Assembly: GCF_030142045.1 (NCBI RefSeq)
Contig: NZ_CP126242.1
Location: 310,001 to 374,000 of the forward strand
Length of the DNA: 64,000 nucleotides
Reading direction: 5' to 3'
From: Arthrobacter sp. zg-Y919
Lineage (GTDB): Bacteria; Actinomycetota; Actinomycetes; Actinomycetales; Micrococcaceae
A program made the position numbers and the translations under genes. Below, one piece after another: positions 18,274-26,440 of this stretch (its first letter is position 1; each line of letters opens with the position of its first letter). Below the pieces are notes generated by a model. The model saw nothing but the letters and a program-made list of their open reading frames with translations, ran no database searches and was not told the DNA's origin.

Positions 18274-18900
18274 ATGACACGGGAGCTCCCCGAGCTTCTC
18301 CTGCCCGACGCCGGGGCGTGGCGGGAGTGGTTGGAGCATAACTACGGGTTGTCCTCCGGCGTACGGCTGGTCCTTGGCAAGAAGGGTGGCAACGTCACCC
18401 GGCTGACGTATCGCCTGGCACTGGATGAAGCGCTCTGCTTCGGCTGGATCGATGCGCAGGCTGACAAACGCGATGAGGAAAGTTACCTGCAGCGGTTCCA
18501 ACCCAGGGGGCGCCGCAGCATCTGGTCGCTGCGGAACGTGGGCCACATCAGCCGGCTGGAAGCGGAAGGCAGGATGCACCAGGCAGGCCGGGATGCCGTG
18601 CTCAGTGCCAAGGTGGACGGGCGGTGGGACGCTGCCTACGCCGGTTCGGCGACGGCGGAAATCCCCGCGGACCTTCAGGCGGCCATCGCAGCTGTTCCGG
18701 CTGCCCAGGAAATGTTTGACGTGCTGACCTCCCAAAACCGCTTTGCCATGTACTTCCGGCTCCAAGGACTCAAGACGCAGGCAGCCCGCGAACGCCTGAT
18801 CGCCGACTACGTACAGATGCTCAGCGAACACCGCGCGCCCTATCCGCAGAAACGGAAGCCATCACCCGCGCCTGCGGGCGATCAACAGCGGGGCAGCTAG
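18274..18900 (+). CDS. YdeI/OmpD-associated family protein
   Basis: A 208-residue protein with the family hallmarks: an N-terminal region ending LALDEALCFGWIDAQADKRDEESYLQRFQPR and SIWSLRNVGHISRLEAEGRM, and a C-terminal helical stretch VLTSQNRFAMYFRLQGLKTQAARERL (split here for length). In enterobacteria the family is linked to peptide resistance; its biochemical role in actinobacteria is not known. It is followed 51 bases later by the amidotransferase gene on the same strand. Confidence 0.82.
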   Translation: MTRELPELLLPDAGAWREWLEHNYGLSSGVRLVLGKKGGNVTRLTYRLALDEALCFGWIDAQADKRDEESYLQRFQPRGRRSIWSLRNVGHISRLEAEGRMHQAGRDAVLSAKVDGRWDAAYAGSATAEIPADLQAAIAAVPAAQEMFDVLTSQNRFAMYFRLQGLKTQAARERLIADYVQMLSEHRAPYPQKRKPSPAPAGDQQRGS

Positions 18901-18951
18901 GCGCAGCCCGCAAGGCTGCCCGGCCCGTCCCCTGTCCATCAGGAGGTCCAC

Positions 18952-19824
18952 ATGTGCCGACTCTTCGGTATGCACGCCGGGAAAACTCCGGTCCGGGCAA
19001 CGTTCTGGCTCCTCACGGCGCCCGACAGCCTGGCCCAGCAGAGCCGCAGGGAAGCGGACGGGTTCGGGATCGGCACCTTCACCCCGGACGGCAGCCCGTC
19101 GGTCGACAAGGCACCCATCGCGGCGTACGAGGACATCCAGTACGCCCAGGCCGCCCGTGAGCTGGAGAGCACCACCTTCCTTGCCCACGTGCGTTATGCC
19201 AGCACGGGCGGGGATACGGACGTCAATACGCACCCTTTCGTGCAGGACAACCGCCTTCTGGCCCACAACGGGGTGGTGGAGGACCTGGACAAGCTCAACG
19301 ACCGGCTGCGCCAGCTGGAGGTGTACCACCTGGTCCGGGGTGAAACGGACAGCGAACGGCTCTTTGCCCTGATCACCGGGGCAGCGCGGGTGAACGGCGG
19401 AGACGTTGAGGCTGCGATTGTGTCGACGCTGGCCTGGATCGCGCAGAACCTGCGGCTCTACGCACTGAACATCATCCTCACCACCGCCACCGACCTGTGG
19501 GCCGTACGCTACCCCGACACACATCCGCTGTATGTCCTGCAGCAGGGGCCGCAGGACATGCTCGAGGACCAGCACAGCAACCGGATCAGCCTTCGCAGCG
19601 ACCAGTTGCGCGAGGACAAGCGCTCAGCCGTGATGGTGGCGACGGAAAAAATGGACTCAAATCCCAACTGGAGGCTGTTGGATTCCGGCGAAATGCTGCA
19701 TGTGGACAGTGCGCTCCACGTCCAGCGCAGTTTCCCGCTCCCGCATCACCCGCAGCACCTGATCACCCTGGCGGACCTGGACCCGGTGGCAGCAGCATCG
19801 CAGCACCCGCTCAAGGCCGGCTGA
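18952..19824 (+). CDS. Class II glutamine amidotransferase (EgtC/YafJ-like)
   Basis: A 290-residue N-terminal-nucleophile hydrolase. MCRLFGMHAG exposes Cys1 after Met removal, and downstream motifs match the class (DGFGIGTF, THPFVQDNRLLAHNGVVEDL, GETDSERLFALI). The family hydrolyses gamma-glutamyl amide or peptide bonds; EgtC of ergothioneine synthesis belongs to it, but no other egt genes are present, so the specific substrate is open. CAGGAGG lies six bases before ATG 18952. It is convergent with the GH76 gene. Confidence 0.88.
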   Translation: MCRLFGMHAGKTPVRATFWLLTAPDSLAQQSRREADGFGIGTFTPDGSPSVDKAPIAAYEDIQYAQAARELESTTFLAHVRYASTGGDTDVNTHPFVQDNRLLAHNGVVEDLDKLNDRLRQLEVYHLVRGETDSERLFALITGAARVNGGDVEAAIVSTLAWIAQNLRLYALNIILTTATDLWAVRYPDTHPLYVLQQGPQDMLEDQHSNRISLRSDQLREDKRSAVMVATEKMDSNPNWRLLDSGEMLHVDSALHVQRSFPLPHHPQHLITLADLDPVAAASQHPLKAG

Positions 19825-19843
19825 CGGCCGGCTCACGGTCCGC

Positions 19844-20989
19844 TTAGGCCGTGTCCGTGCCGGCCCGCCGCACCCGCGCCGACGCTTCCAGGACCATCCA
19901 TGCCTGCAGCTGGGTGGAAAGTTCGACGGCGGTGCCGCCGGGATAGGTTGCCGCCGCCGGTTCCAGCGGTCGGGAGGAAAAGAGGATCCAGTCCGCACGT
20001 TTGCCCCGTCCCTCCCACAGCGCCTGTGCGGTGGCTTCCACCAGGCCGGCAGCGGTCCGGCGGGCCGGCTCCGGCAGGGCGGGGGACACGGCCGCCTGGG
20101 CGAGGTAGCGGGCCAGGATGCCGGTGAAAAGCCCGGCGTCGCCCGTGCCGTGGGTGCGCAGGACACGCGCGGACCCGCCGTCGTCGGTCAGGTGGGTGGA
20201 GACTGCCTCCACCAGCTCCGCGGCGCGGGCCAGGTTGGTGCTCCCGCCAAGCTCCAGCAGGGCACCCATAACGGGGCCCTGGTTGTAGGTGAACACCGTC
20301 CGCTCCAGCTTCGTTTCCACCGGCCCCGAACGGCGCCCGACCATCTTGATCCCGTCCAGGTAGAGGCCGGTTTCCGGGTCCAGCACGGTGGCGTTCAGCC
20401 AATCCACCAGTTCCTGCGCGCGGTCCCGGGAGCCGGTCCGGACAAAGTGCAGGGCCGCGGGAGCGGTGGCCGGAGTGTTCTTGAAGTTGCGGTCCCGGTT
20501 CCAGTAAATGCCGCCGCCCAGCTCGGGAGTGTGCGCGGATTCCAGTGCCGTGTTTAGGGACGCGAGGATTTTCCGGTACGGCCGCTGACGGTCACGTGAT
20601 CCGGACAGGGCGTTCAGGCGGCCGACGGCGAGGGCGAGCCAGGCCATGTCGTCATAGAACCTGTTGGTGTAGTGCATGCGGTTCCGCAGCCCGATGGTCC
20701 GGACCAGTGCCGGTGCCAGGTCCGCAGCCGAAGGATGCTCGGGGCCGCGGAAGGGTGTGCCGGTCCGGCGCTCCCGCAGGCCGGCGTCGATCAGGGCATC
20801 GAGATAGTGCGCCTGCCACCAGTAATGCCACGGCTGGCGCAGCTGTTGAAGCCGGGACGCAGGGCGGCTGGTGGCGGCCAGATGGGTTCCGGGCAGGCCG
20901 GCCAGCTGGCGTCCAAAAGCACTGCTCACGGTGCGGGCAGCTGCCTCGGCGCGGTCGTCGGCATCCAGGTCGGCATCCTCGAAGAGCAT
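19844..20989 (-). CDS. Glycoside hydrolase family 76-like protein, no signal peptide
   Basis: A 381-residue (alpha/alpha)6-type protein. The paired Asp motif of GH76 alpha-1,6-mannanases is seen in NRFYDDMAWLALA, with further family stretches GGGIYWNRDRNFKNT and YNQGPVMGALLEL. There is no export signal: the N-terminus is LFEDADLDADDRAEAAARTV. A secreted mannanase would need one, so this may act inside the cell on mannan or lipomannan-type intermediates, or on another substrate. The ribosome site before ATG 20989 is weak. Confidence 0.83.
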   Translation of the reverse strand: MLFEDADLDADDRAEAAARTVSSAFGRQLAGLPGTHLAATSRPASRLQQLRQPWHYWWQAHYLDALIDAGLRERRTGTPFRGPEHPSAADLAPALVRTIGLRNRMHYTNRFYDDMAWLALAVGRLNALSGSRDRQRPYRKILASLNTALESAHTPELGGGIYWNRDRNFKNTPATAPAALHFVRTGSRDRAQELVDWLNATVLDPETGLYLDGIKMVGRRSGPVETKLERTVFTYNQGPVMGALLELGGSTNLARAAELVEAVSTHLTDDGGSARVLRTHGTGDAGLFTGILARYLAQAAVSPALPEPARRTAAGLVEATAQALWEGRGKRADWILFSSRPLEPAAATYPGGTAVELSTQLQAWMVLEASARVRRAGTDTA

Positions 20990-21104
20990 GCGCCAACCCT
21001 ATGCCAGACGCCGAAGATGCGGCACCAGCCGGGGCACAGTAGGCTCGGATCCTGCCGGTGTGACATAGACGACACTGCCGGTGAGTACCCACCAGGAGGA
21101 TTGC

Positions 21105-21878
21105 ATGGACATCGCAGGCGCATCGGCCATAGTCACAGGGGGAGCCTCGGGCCTGGGGCGGGCCACGGCACGGAGACTGTACGACGCCGGCGCGTCCGTG
21201 GTGTTGGTTGACCTCCCGCAGTCGGAGGGACTGGCCTACGCGGCGGAACTGGGGGACAACGCCCGTTTCGTACCTGGCGACGTGACCGACCCGGACCAGA
21301 TGCAGGCCGCCGTCGAGGCGGCAATGGCCGCAGGACCGCTCCGGCTCGCCGTGAACTGTGCGGGCATCGCCACACCGGGAAAGGTACTGGGCCGCGACGG
21401 CGTCCTTCCGCTGGAGGACTTCGCCCGCGTCATCAGCGTGAACCTCATCGGTACCTTCAACGTCACCCGCCTGGCTGCTGCCGCCATGGCCGAAACCGAC
21501 CCCGTGACGGCCAACGGTACCGAGGAACGCGGCGTCATCATCAACACCGCCTCCGTGGCTGCTTTTGACGGCCAGATCGGCCAGCCCGCCTACTCCGCCT
21601 CCAAGGGCGGCGTGGCCGCGATGACCCTGCCGCTGGCCCGCGAACTGGCCCGCCACCTGATCCGGGTAGTCACCATCGCGCCGGGCATTTTCGAGACCCC
21701 GATGATGGCCAGCCTGCCGCAGGCCGCCCAGGATTCCCTGGCCGCGCAGGTGCCGCACCCCTCGCGCCTGGGCCGGGCCACGGAATACGCCTCCCTGGCC
21801 GCCCACATCATCGAGAACCAGATGCTCAACGGCGAGACGATCCGCCTGGACGGCGCCATCCGGATGGGACCGCGCTGA
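21105..21878 (+). CDS. Short-chain dehydrogenase (3-hydroxyacyl-CoA dehydrogenase type 2-like)
   Basis: A 257-residue NAD(H)-dependent SDR. Cofactor motif [14 protein letters not shown] counterpart [11 protein letters not shown], catalytic Ser in [11 protein letters not shown] and YSASKGG with Tyr and Lys. The sequence ends DGAIRMGPR, typical of the HSD10 group that oxidises 3-hydroxyacyl-CoA of short and branched acids. ATG 21105 has AGGAGG six bases upstream. It lies two bases ahead of an acyl-CoA dehydrogenase, so the pair probably acts in one beta-oxidation-type route. Confidence 0.9.
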   Translation: MDIAGASAIVTGGASGLGRATARRLYDAGASVVLVDLPQSEGLAYAAELGDNARFVPGDVTDPDQMQAAVEAAMAAGPLRLAVNCAGIATPGKVLGRDGVLPLEDFARVISVNLIGTFNVTRLAAAAMAETDPVTANGTEERGVIINTASVAAFDGQIGQPAYSASKGGVAAMTLPLARELARHLIRVVTIAPGIFETPMMASLPQAAQDSLAAQVPHPSRLGRATEYASLAAHIIENQMLNGETIRLDGAIRMGPR

Positions 21879-21880
21879 CC

Positions 21881-23101
21881 TTGACGAACCGCCCCGTACC
21901 ACTGGACCAGCTGCCTGACGCCGACTTCTACGGCTTCGAAGACCTTCTCAGCGACACCGAAAAAGACAAACTCGCCGAACTCCGGCAGTTCCTCGCCGAG
22001 GAAGTGCTGCCGCACGCCGTGGACTGGTGGAACGAGGCACGGTTCCCCTCCGACCTCCTGCCCAAGCTGGCGCAGCTGGAGTTGTCCGCACCGGTCCACC
22101 AGGGGTACTCGCCGCTGTTTGCCGGACTCGTCATTGCGGAAATGACCCGTGCGGATACCTCCCTCGCCACGTTCTTTATGGTCCACCACGACCTGTTCGT
22201 CGAGGCGTTGCTGGCCTTCGGCTCCGCGGAACAACAGGCCCGGCTGCTCGACGACGCCCGCGCGCTGCGGATCACCGGTGCCTTCGCACTGACCGAGCCG
22301 GAACACGGCTCCGACGTGGCCGGCGGAATGTCCACCACCGCAGTGCGGGACGGTGACCACTGGGTGCTGAACGGCGCCAAACGCTGGATCGGCAACGGAA
22401 CCTTCTGCGACTACATGGTCCTGTGGGCGCGGGAACCGGAAACCGGATACACCCGTGGTTTCCTGCTCGATGCGACCCTGCCCGGAGTGGTCCGGACCCG
22501 GATCGAAAACAAGACCGCGCTGCGCACGGTGCAGAACGCGGACATCGTGCTGACCGATGTCCGGGTGCCCGCGGCGGACCTGCTCGCGGGGGTGGAAAGC
22601 TTCGATGACACCAAGCAGCTGCTGCGTGGTTCCCGCATCATGGTCGGGTGGCAGGCGGTGGGGGCGCAGCTGGCCACGTTCGACGTCGCCCGCGCCTACG
22701 CCGTCGAACGCACGCAGTTCGGCCGTCCTCTGGCCGCGTTCCAGCTGGTCCAGCAGCAGCTGGTCTCCATCCTCGGCAACGTGGTGGCCAGTACCGGGAT
22801 GCTGGCCCGCGTCACCGAACTGGAACACGGCGGCTACCAGCTGCCGTCCGGAGAAAGCGGAGTGCCTGAAGCCCGCGGCGACATGGCACGGGCTGCACTG
22901 GCCAAGTCCTACGCCAGCGCGAAGATGCGCGAGTCCGTTGCCCTGGGCCGCAGCATCCTCGGCGGCAACGGGATTGTCACGGATTACCGGATGGCCAAGA
23001 TTTTCGCCGATGCCGAGGCCATCTACACATACGAAGGCACCTACGAGATCAATACCCTGATTGTCGGGCGGGACATCACCGGGGTGTCGGCTCTGCGATA
23101 G
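21881..23101 (+). CDS. Acyl-CoA dehydrogenase
   Basis: A 406-residue FAD enzyme introducing a 2,3 double bond in acyl-CoA. Signatures: FALTEPEHGSDVAGG and NGAKRWIGNGTF (flavin/substrate), ARAYAVERTQFGRPL, LGGNGIVTDYRMAK, and the C-terminal catalytic Glu in YEGTYEINTLIVGRDITG. The TTG start two bases after the SDR stop implies translational coupling. It is a paralogue of the enzyme at 61.7-63.0 kb with the same glutaryl-CoA-dehydrogenase-like end; chain-length preference is not readable. Confidence 0.92.
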   Translation: MTNRPVPLDQLPDADFYGFEDLLSDTEKDKLAELRQFLAEEVLPHAVDWWNEARFPSDLLPKLAQLELSAPVHQGYSPLFAGLVIAEMTRADTSLATFFMVHHDLFVEALLAFGSAEQQARLLDDARALRITGAFALTEPEHGSDVAGGMSTTAVRDGDHWVLNGAKRWIGNGTFCDYMVLWAREPETGYTRGFLLDATLPGVVRTRIENKTALRTVQNADIVLTDVRVPAADLLAGVESFDDTKQLLRGSRIMVGWQAVGAQLATFDVARAYAVERTQFGRPLAAFQLVQQQLVSILGNVVASTGMLARVTELEHGGYQLPSGESGVPEARGDMARAALAKSYASAKMRESVALGRSILGGNGIVTDYRMAKIFADAEAIYTYEGTYEINTLIVGRDITGVSALR

Positions 23102-23181
23102 GTGTGTGGCCCTCCGGCAGGGTTGCCCGGCTGGGGCCCCTCCGGCCGTTCCCGTTTTTGCTCCGTTATGGGAGAAATCGA

Positions 23182-23251
23182 CCGGTTTGGGAAATCGCTG
23201 CCGTGGCAAAGCGGAGGGATTTCCCAAACTGGCAGCAAATTCACAAACCGG
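23182..23251. repeat. Palindromic intergenic repeat, copy 2
   Basis: Arms ccggtttgggaaatcgctgcc and ggcagcaaattcacaaaccgg pair imperfectly, and flanking tttgctccg (23157-23165) can pair with cggagcgaaa. It shares the core cccaaactggcag and caaaccgg with copy 1 at 13643-13731. It lies after the acyl-CoA dehydrogenase stop and 161 bases before another acidic protein gene. It may also end the upstream transcript. Confidence 0.7.
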
Positions 23252-23412
23252 AGCGAAATGGCATGTCCGGGACCCTGGATGTGCCGGCGACGGCTTCCAG
23301 CAGGAGCTCCCGGCAGAGCTGCCGGGTGGCATGCCATCCCCAGGATCAGTAGGCTTACTAAACGGGTCGTAGAAACGGCGGCCCGGTTTACCGGACGTGA
23401 AAGGCATGGTTT

Positions 23413-23859
23413 ATGACCGAGCAGAGCATTCCTGATCCCGAGCTGGGCGACGATCCGGTTCTCGCCGACGACGTAGCCGCAGTTGCCACGCCGGATGAAC
23501 TGACAGTGGTTTCCGAAGACGAACTGCTGGAACAGGACGAGCTGGTGGACGCTGAGGACCTCACGTACCCCGGCGCGGCGGAAGACAACCCGGACAACTG
23601 GCAGGACGATCCGCTGATCCGCGAAGAAGCACCGCTGAACGAGCCCGGCGAACTCTCCGACCAGACCCTCCGCGATGACACCGCCGAAGAGCGCTTCCTC
23701 AACGGCGACACCCAGGTCCCGCCGGAAGCACCGACCATCGGCGAGGCAGCCAACGACGTCGACTTCGGCGATCCTGCGGCCGGCGACGAAGACGCCAGCG
23801 ACGACCCCGCACACCGCGGCGGCGATCCGCTTGCCGGCTTCAACCCGGACGACGTCTAA
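23413..23859 (+). CDS. Acidic hypothetical protein
   Basis: A 148-residue strongly acidic protein with regular short motifs (PDNWQDDPLI, GELSDQTLRDDTAEERF, ANDVDFGDPAAGDEDAS) and no hydrophobic segment, Cys or known catalytic motif. Most of it is probably disordered. ATG 23413 follows ggtttt with a weak ribosome site. Similar small acidic proteins are frequent in Arthrobacter genomes (recollection). It resembles the 69-residue gene at 13.9 kb only in composition and in following a copy of the same intergenic repeat. Confidence 0.7.
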   Translation: MTEQSIPDPELGDDPVLADDVAAVATPDELTVVSEDELLEQDELVDAEDLTYPGAAEDNPDNWQDDPLIREEAPLNEPGELSDQTLRDDTAEERFLNGDTQVPPEAPTIGEAANDVDFGDPAAGDEDASDDPAHRGGDPLAGFNPDDV

Positions 23860-23949
23860 GACGAACACCAGAGGCCGTGGCAGCTCGCCCCGGCCGAGCC
23901 ACGGGGCCCGGCAGTGCCGTCTACGGACGGCCGCCGGGCCCTTCGGCTT

Positions 23950-24081
23950 GTGCCCGGCGGGATCTGGACCCGCTCCACCGTCATAGCCGGACACATGAAC
24001 TTCGCAGACGGCTCACCCGGTGCCCTTGAACCCCTCGCCAAGATCACCAAGGGTACCGCAGCCCCAGCCCCCACCCCCTAA
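23950..24081 (+). pseudogene. Short coding-like remnant or small ORF
   Basis: From GTG 23950 an open frame of 43 codons reads ...GGIWTRSTVIAGHMNFADGSP and ends APTP-stop, followed eight bases later by a hairpin. An internal ATG at 23995 gives 28 codons. There is no ribosome site, and the residues look like the tail of a longer protein, so a decayed gene end is the best guess. A chance ORF cannot be excluded. Confidence 0.25.
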
Positions 24082-24088
24082 AACAGAA

Positions 24089-24120
24089 AAGACCGCTGAA
24101 GCCATAGCGTCAGCGGTCTT
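24089..24120. terminator. Hairpin terminator
   Basis: aagaccgctga (24089-24099) and tcagcggtctt (24110-24120) are perfectly complementary around a 10-base loop. On the minus strand TTTTCTGTTTT follows, a good intrinsic terminator; on the plus strand only TT follows. Confidence 0.7.
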
Positions 24121-24261
24121 GGTCGCAACAGTAGACGGGATGGTTTCACGGCATTTCATGGCCGGCTGATCTCGTAAGCGGATCCCTCAACGGGCCGTGC
24201 ACTTAGGAGATTACGGATTTCGAGCCGGATCAACGTCACAACGTCTGGTTAGGATTTGGGG

Positions 24262-24924
24262 GTGACCAGCCCAGCCACCTTGTGGCCACCCTTCGGATTA
24301 GTTCTCTCCACTCCACGTTTGGTTCTGCGACCGATCCAAGATGCGGACTTGCCCGCTGCCGTGGAAGCCGCGGAGGCTGGCATACATCCCCCAGGGCAGA
24401 TGCCTTTTTCCCATCCGTGGACGGAGGCACGCCCTGAAGATCTTCCCGCAAACACTGCACGACGGATTTGGCGGGCACGTGCAGAATCGACACCGGAGAA
24501 GTGGGCACTCCACTTCGGAGTCTGGAGAGGCAACGACTTTGTCGGATGTCAGGACTTGAGTGCCGAAGGATTTGGCACTCTCAAGACGGTGTCAACGGGC
24601 TCCTGGATCCGCCAAGATGCTCAGGGCCAAGGCCTCGGCAAGGAGATGCGAACAGCAGTCATCCTCTACGCATTTGATTGGTTAAAGGCGAACACCGCTG
24701 TCTCCGAGGCAGCAGTCTGGAACTCGGCTTCTCTAGGTGTGTCAAAATCTTTGGGTTACGAGCCCAATGGGATTTTCAGGGAATCATGGAAACCTACGGA
24801 AGTAACAGAGGTTCAATACCTGCGCCTTAGCTCGGAAAGGTTTATACGGCCCGCCTGGAACCTCGACGTGAGAGGACACGTACGCTCCGCAGACTATCTT
24901 GGGATTCTCCTCAGCGACGGCTAG
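24262..24924 (+). CDS. GNAT-family N-acetyltransferase, atypical composition
   Basis: A 220-residue RimJ/RimL-type acetyltransferase (TPRLVLRPIQDADLPAAVEA start region; acetyl-CoA loop IRQDAQGQGLGKEMRTAVI; NSASLGVSKSLGYEPNG). It transfers acetyl from acetyl-CoA to an unknown amine. I take GTG 24262 with AGGATTTGGGG upstream. The gene is visibly lower in GC and uses codons such as tct, tta and aaa that are rare in its neighbours, suggesting recent acquisition. It stands alone between a remnant ORF and a hypothetical gene. Confidence 0.85.
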   Translation: MTSPATLWPPFGLVLSTPRLVLRPIQDADLPAAVEAAEAGIHPPGQMPFSHPWTEARPEDLPANTARRIWRARAESTPEKWALHFGVWRGNDFVGCQDLSAEGFGTLKTVSTGSWIRQDAQGQGLGKEMRTAVILYAFDWLKANTAVSEAAVWNSASLGVSKSLGYEPNGIFRESWKPTEVTEVQYLRLSSERFIRPAWNLDVRGHVRSADYLGILLSDG

Positions 24925-24974
24925 GTTCGGCCGCTGGGATTTTTTGAGAAACCACCCACACTCACAAGGCGACC

Positions 24975-25012
24975 TCGAGTGCCCGTAAGCCTGTCGGCTT
25001 ACGCGCACTCGA
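24975..25012. terminator. Long hairpin after the GNAT gene
   Basis: tcgagtgc / gcactcga and, after a C-C mismatch, cgtaagcc / ggcttacg form a 16-bp stem with loop tgtc. It lies 50 bases beyond the GNAT stop. No T-run follows, so termination is plausible but not certain. Confidence 0.55.
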
Positions 25013-25053
25013 TGGCGGCGCAGGCCGCGCGCGGATCGCACTAGGCTGGTCCC

Positions 25054-25359
25054 ATGCCTTCCTTCCGTGTCCAGCTGAATATCCTCGGACTGAAGCCGGG
25101 CAACCCACCCGAAACCGTCATGGAAACGGCGGTAGCCGCACTCGGGGCCGCTCACCACGTGGAGGCTAACCAACTGGATATCGTCTCCGGGGTTCCGCGG
25201 ATCACCCTGCGCTTCACCGTCCCGGATGATGAATGGTCCGTGGAAAACTCCCGGGCCCGCCGCGCGGCGATCAATATGCGGGCAGCCGTCGAAGAAGTAG
25301 CGAACGGCCAGGACCTCCGCGTGCTCCGACGGATGCGCGGCCGCTGGACCGTCCTGTAG
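25054..25359 (+). CDS. Conserved hypothetical protein, ~100 aa
   Basis: A 101-residue basic-ended protein (MPSFRVQLNILGLKPGNPPE start; RVLRRMRGRWTVL end) with an alternating beta/alpha pattern and several Arg. No recognised motif, signal or membrane helix. Normal high-GC codon use for this window supports it as a real gene despite the weak ribosome site. Its end is 52 bases from the convergent pseudouridine synthase stop. Confidence 0.62.
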   Translation: MPSFRVQLNILGLKPGNPPETVMETAVAALGAAHHVEANQLDIVSGVPRITLRFTVPDDEWSVENSRARRAAINMRAAVEEVANGQDLRVLRRMRGRWTVL

Positions 25360-25411
25360 CCGGGATGCAGTAGAAGGGTAGATTCACCCGGTGTGCAGTA
25401 GTCGGGCAGCC

Positions 25412-26314
25412 TCAGCCGGGAAACGCCTCGAGCGACAGCCGGCTGCGGTACTCCACCGGTTCGTGGGTCAGCGGATCGGTGAACTGGACCGACCGGGCCA
25501 GGAGCTGAAGGGGCTTCGAATAGTCGTCGGGCGCCTGGGGCAGCAGTTCCGGATAGAACGAATCGTTCAGGATCCCGATGCCCTGCGAGGCCATATGCAC
25601 CCGCAGCTGGTGGGTTTTGCCCGTGTGCGGGAGCAGCCGGTACCTCCCCAGACCGCCACTGCTTTCCATCAGCTCGATCCGGGTCTCCGCATTCGGTTCA
25701 CCCTCCACTTCCTGGGCCAGCAGGTAGGTGCGGGACTTGATCATCCGGCTGCGCACAATCCTCGGCAGCTCGAGGTCCTCCCGGACGGGTGCGACGGCCT
25801 CGTATTCCTTGCTGATCCGGCGCTTCTCGAAGAGCGTCTGGTACTTGCCCCGGGTCTCCGGGTTCGTCGAGAACAGCAGCAGGCCCGCGGTCATGCGGTC
25901 CAGGCGGTGCATGGGGATCAGGTCCGGAATCCCCAGCTGGACCCGCAGCCGCACCAAAGCCGACTCGGCCACATACATGCCGCCCGGCGTCGTCGGCAGG
26001 AAATGCGGCTTGTCCACCACCAGCAGGTTCTCGTCCTGGTGCAGGATGCCGATCTCCACCGGAATCCGCTCTTCGGGCGGGAGCTCCCGGTAATACCAAA
26101 TGAACGTGTGCTCGGCCAGGGGTGTCGTAGCGGTCAACGGCACGCCGCCCAGGCCGACGACTTCACCGCGTTCGAAGCGGTTCACGATGCCGTCCGGATC
26201 CACGTGGCCGAAGCGTTCGAGCACGTAGTCCATGGCGGTGTCCCAGGGGCCTTCGCCGGGAAGGCGCAGGCGGGTGGCATTGACTCCGTTGCGCACGGGA
26301 AGAGGGGACTGCAT
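25412..26314 (-). CDS. RluA-family RNA pseudouridine synthase
   Basis: A 300-residue enzyme converting uridine to pseudouridine in rRNA or tRNA. The catalytic Asp is in MHRLDRMTAGLLLF, and VDKPHFLPTTPGG, KEYEAV and HTGKTHQLRVHMASQG are family signatures. The N-terminal 60 residues are a short S4-like region. I choose ATG 26314 (MQSPLPVRNG); the frame runs open for another 1.5 kb opposite the SulP gene, which is an antisense shadow. The target nucleotide cannot be assigned. Confidence 0.9.
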   Translation of the reverse strand: MQSPLPVRNGVNATRLRLPGEGPWDTAMDYVLERFGHVDPDGIVNRFERGEVVGLGGVPLTATTPLAEHTFIWYYRELPPEERIPVEIGILHQDENLLVVDKPHFLPTTPGGMYVAESALVRLRVQLGIPDLIPMHRLDRMTAGLLLFSTNPETRGKYQTLFEKRRISKEYEAVAPVREDLELPRIVRSRMIKSRTYLLAQEVEGEPNAETRIELMESSGGLGRYRLLPHTGKTHQLRVHMASQGIGILNDSFYPELLPQAPDDYSKPLQLLARSVQFTDPLTHEPVEYRSRLSLEAFPG

Positions 26315-26440
26315 CACGGTTTCAGGATATCGCGCGTCCGGGCTTAAATTGGGCTGGGTTGTTCTGGCCGGACACCTGTCCGTCCTGACACACCCGCCGG
26401 CACTTGTTGCCGCAGAATCTGCAAGCCGAAACGGAGCCCG

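Noticed and set aside
21590..23407. 605-codon open frame antisense to SDR and acyl-CoA dehydrogenase
   Set aside because: Overlaps two real genes and the intergenic repeat; no recognisable protein features.
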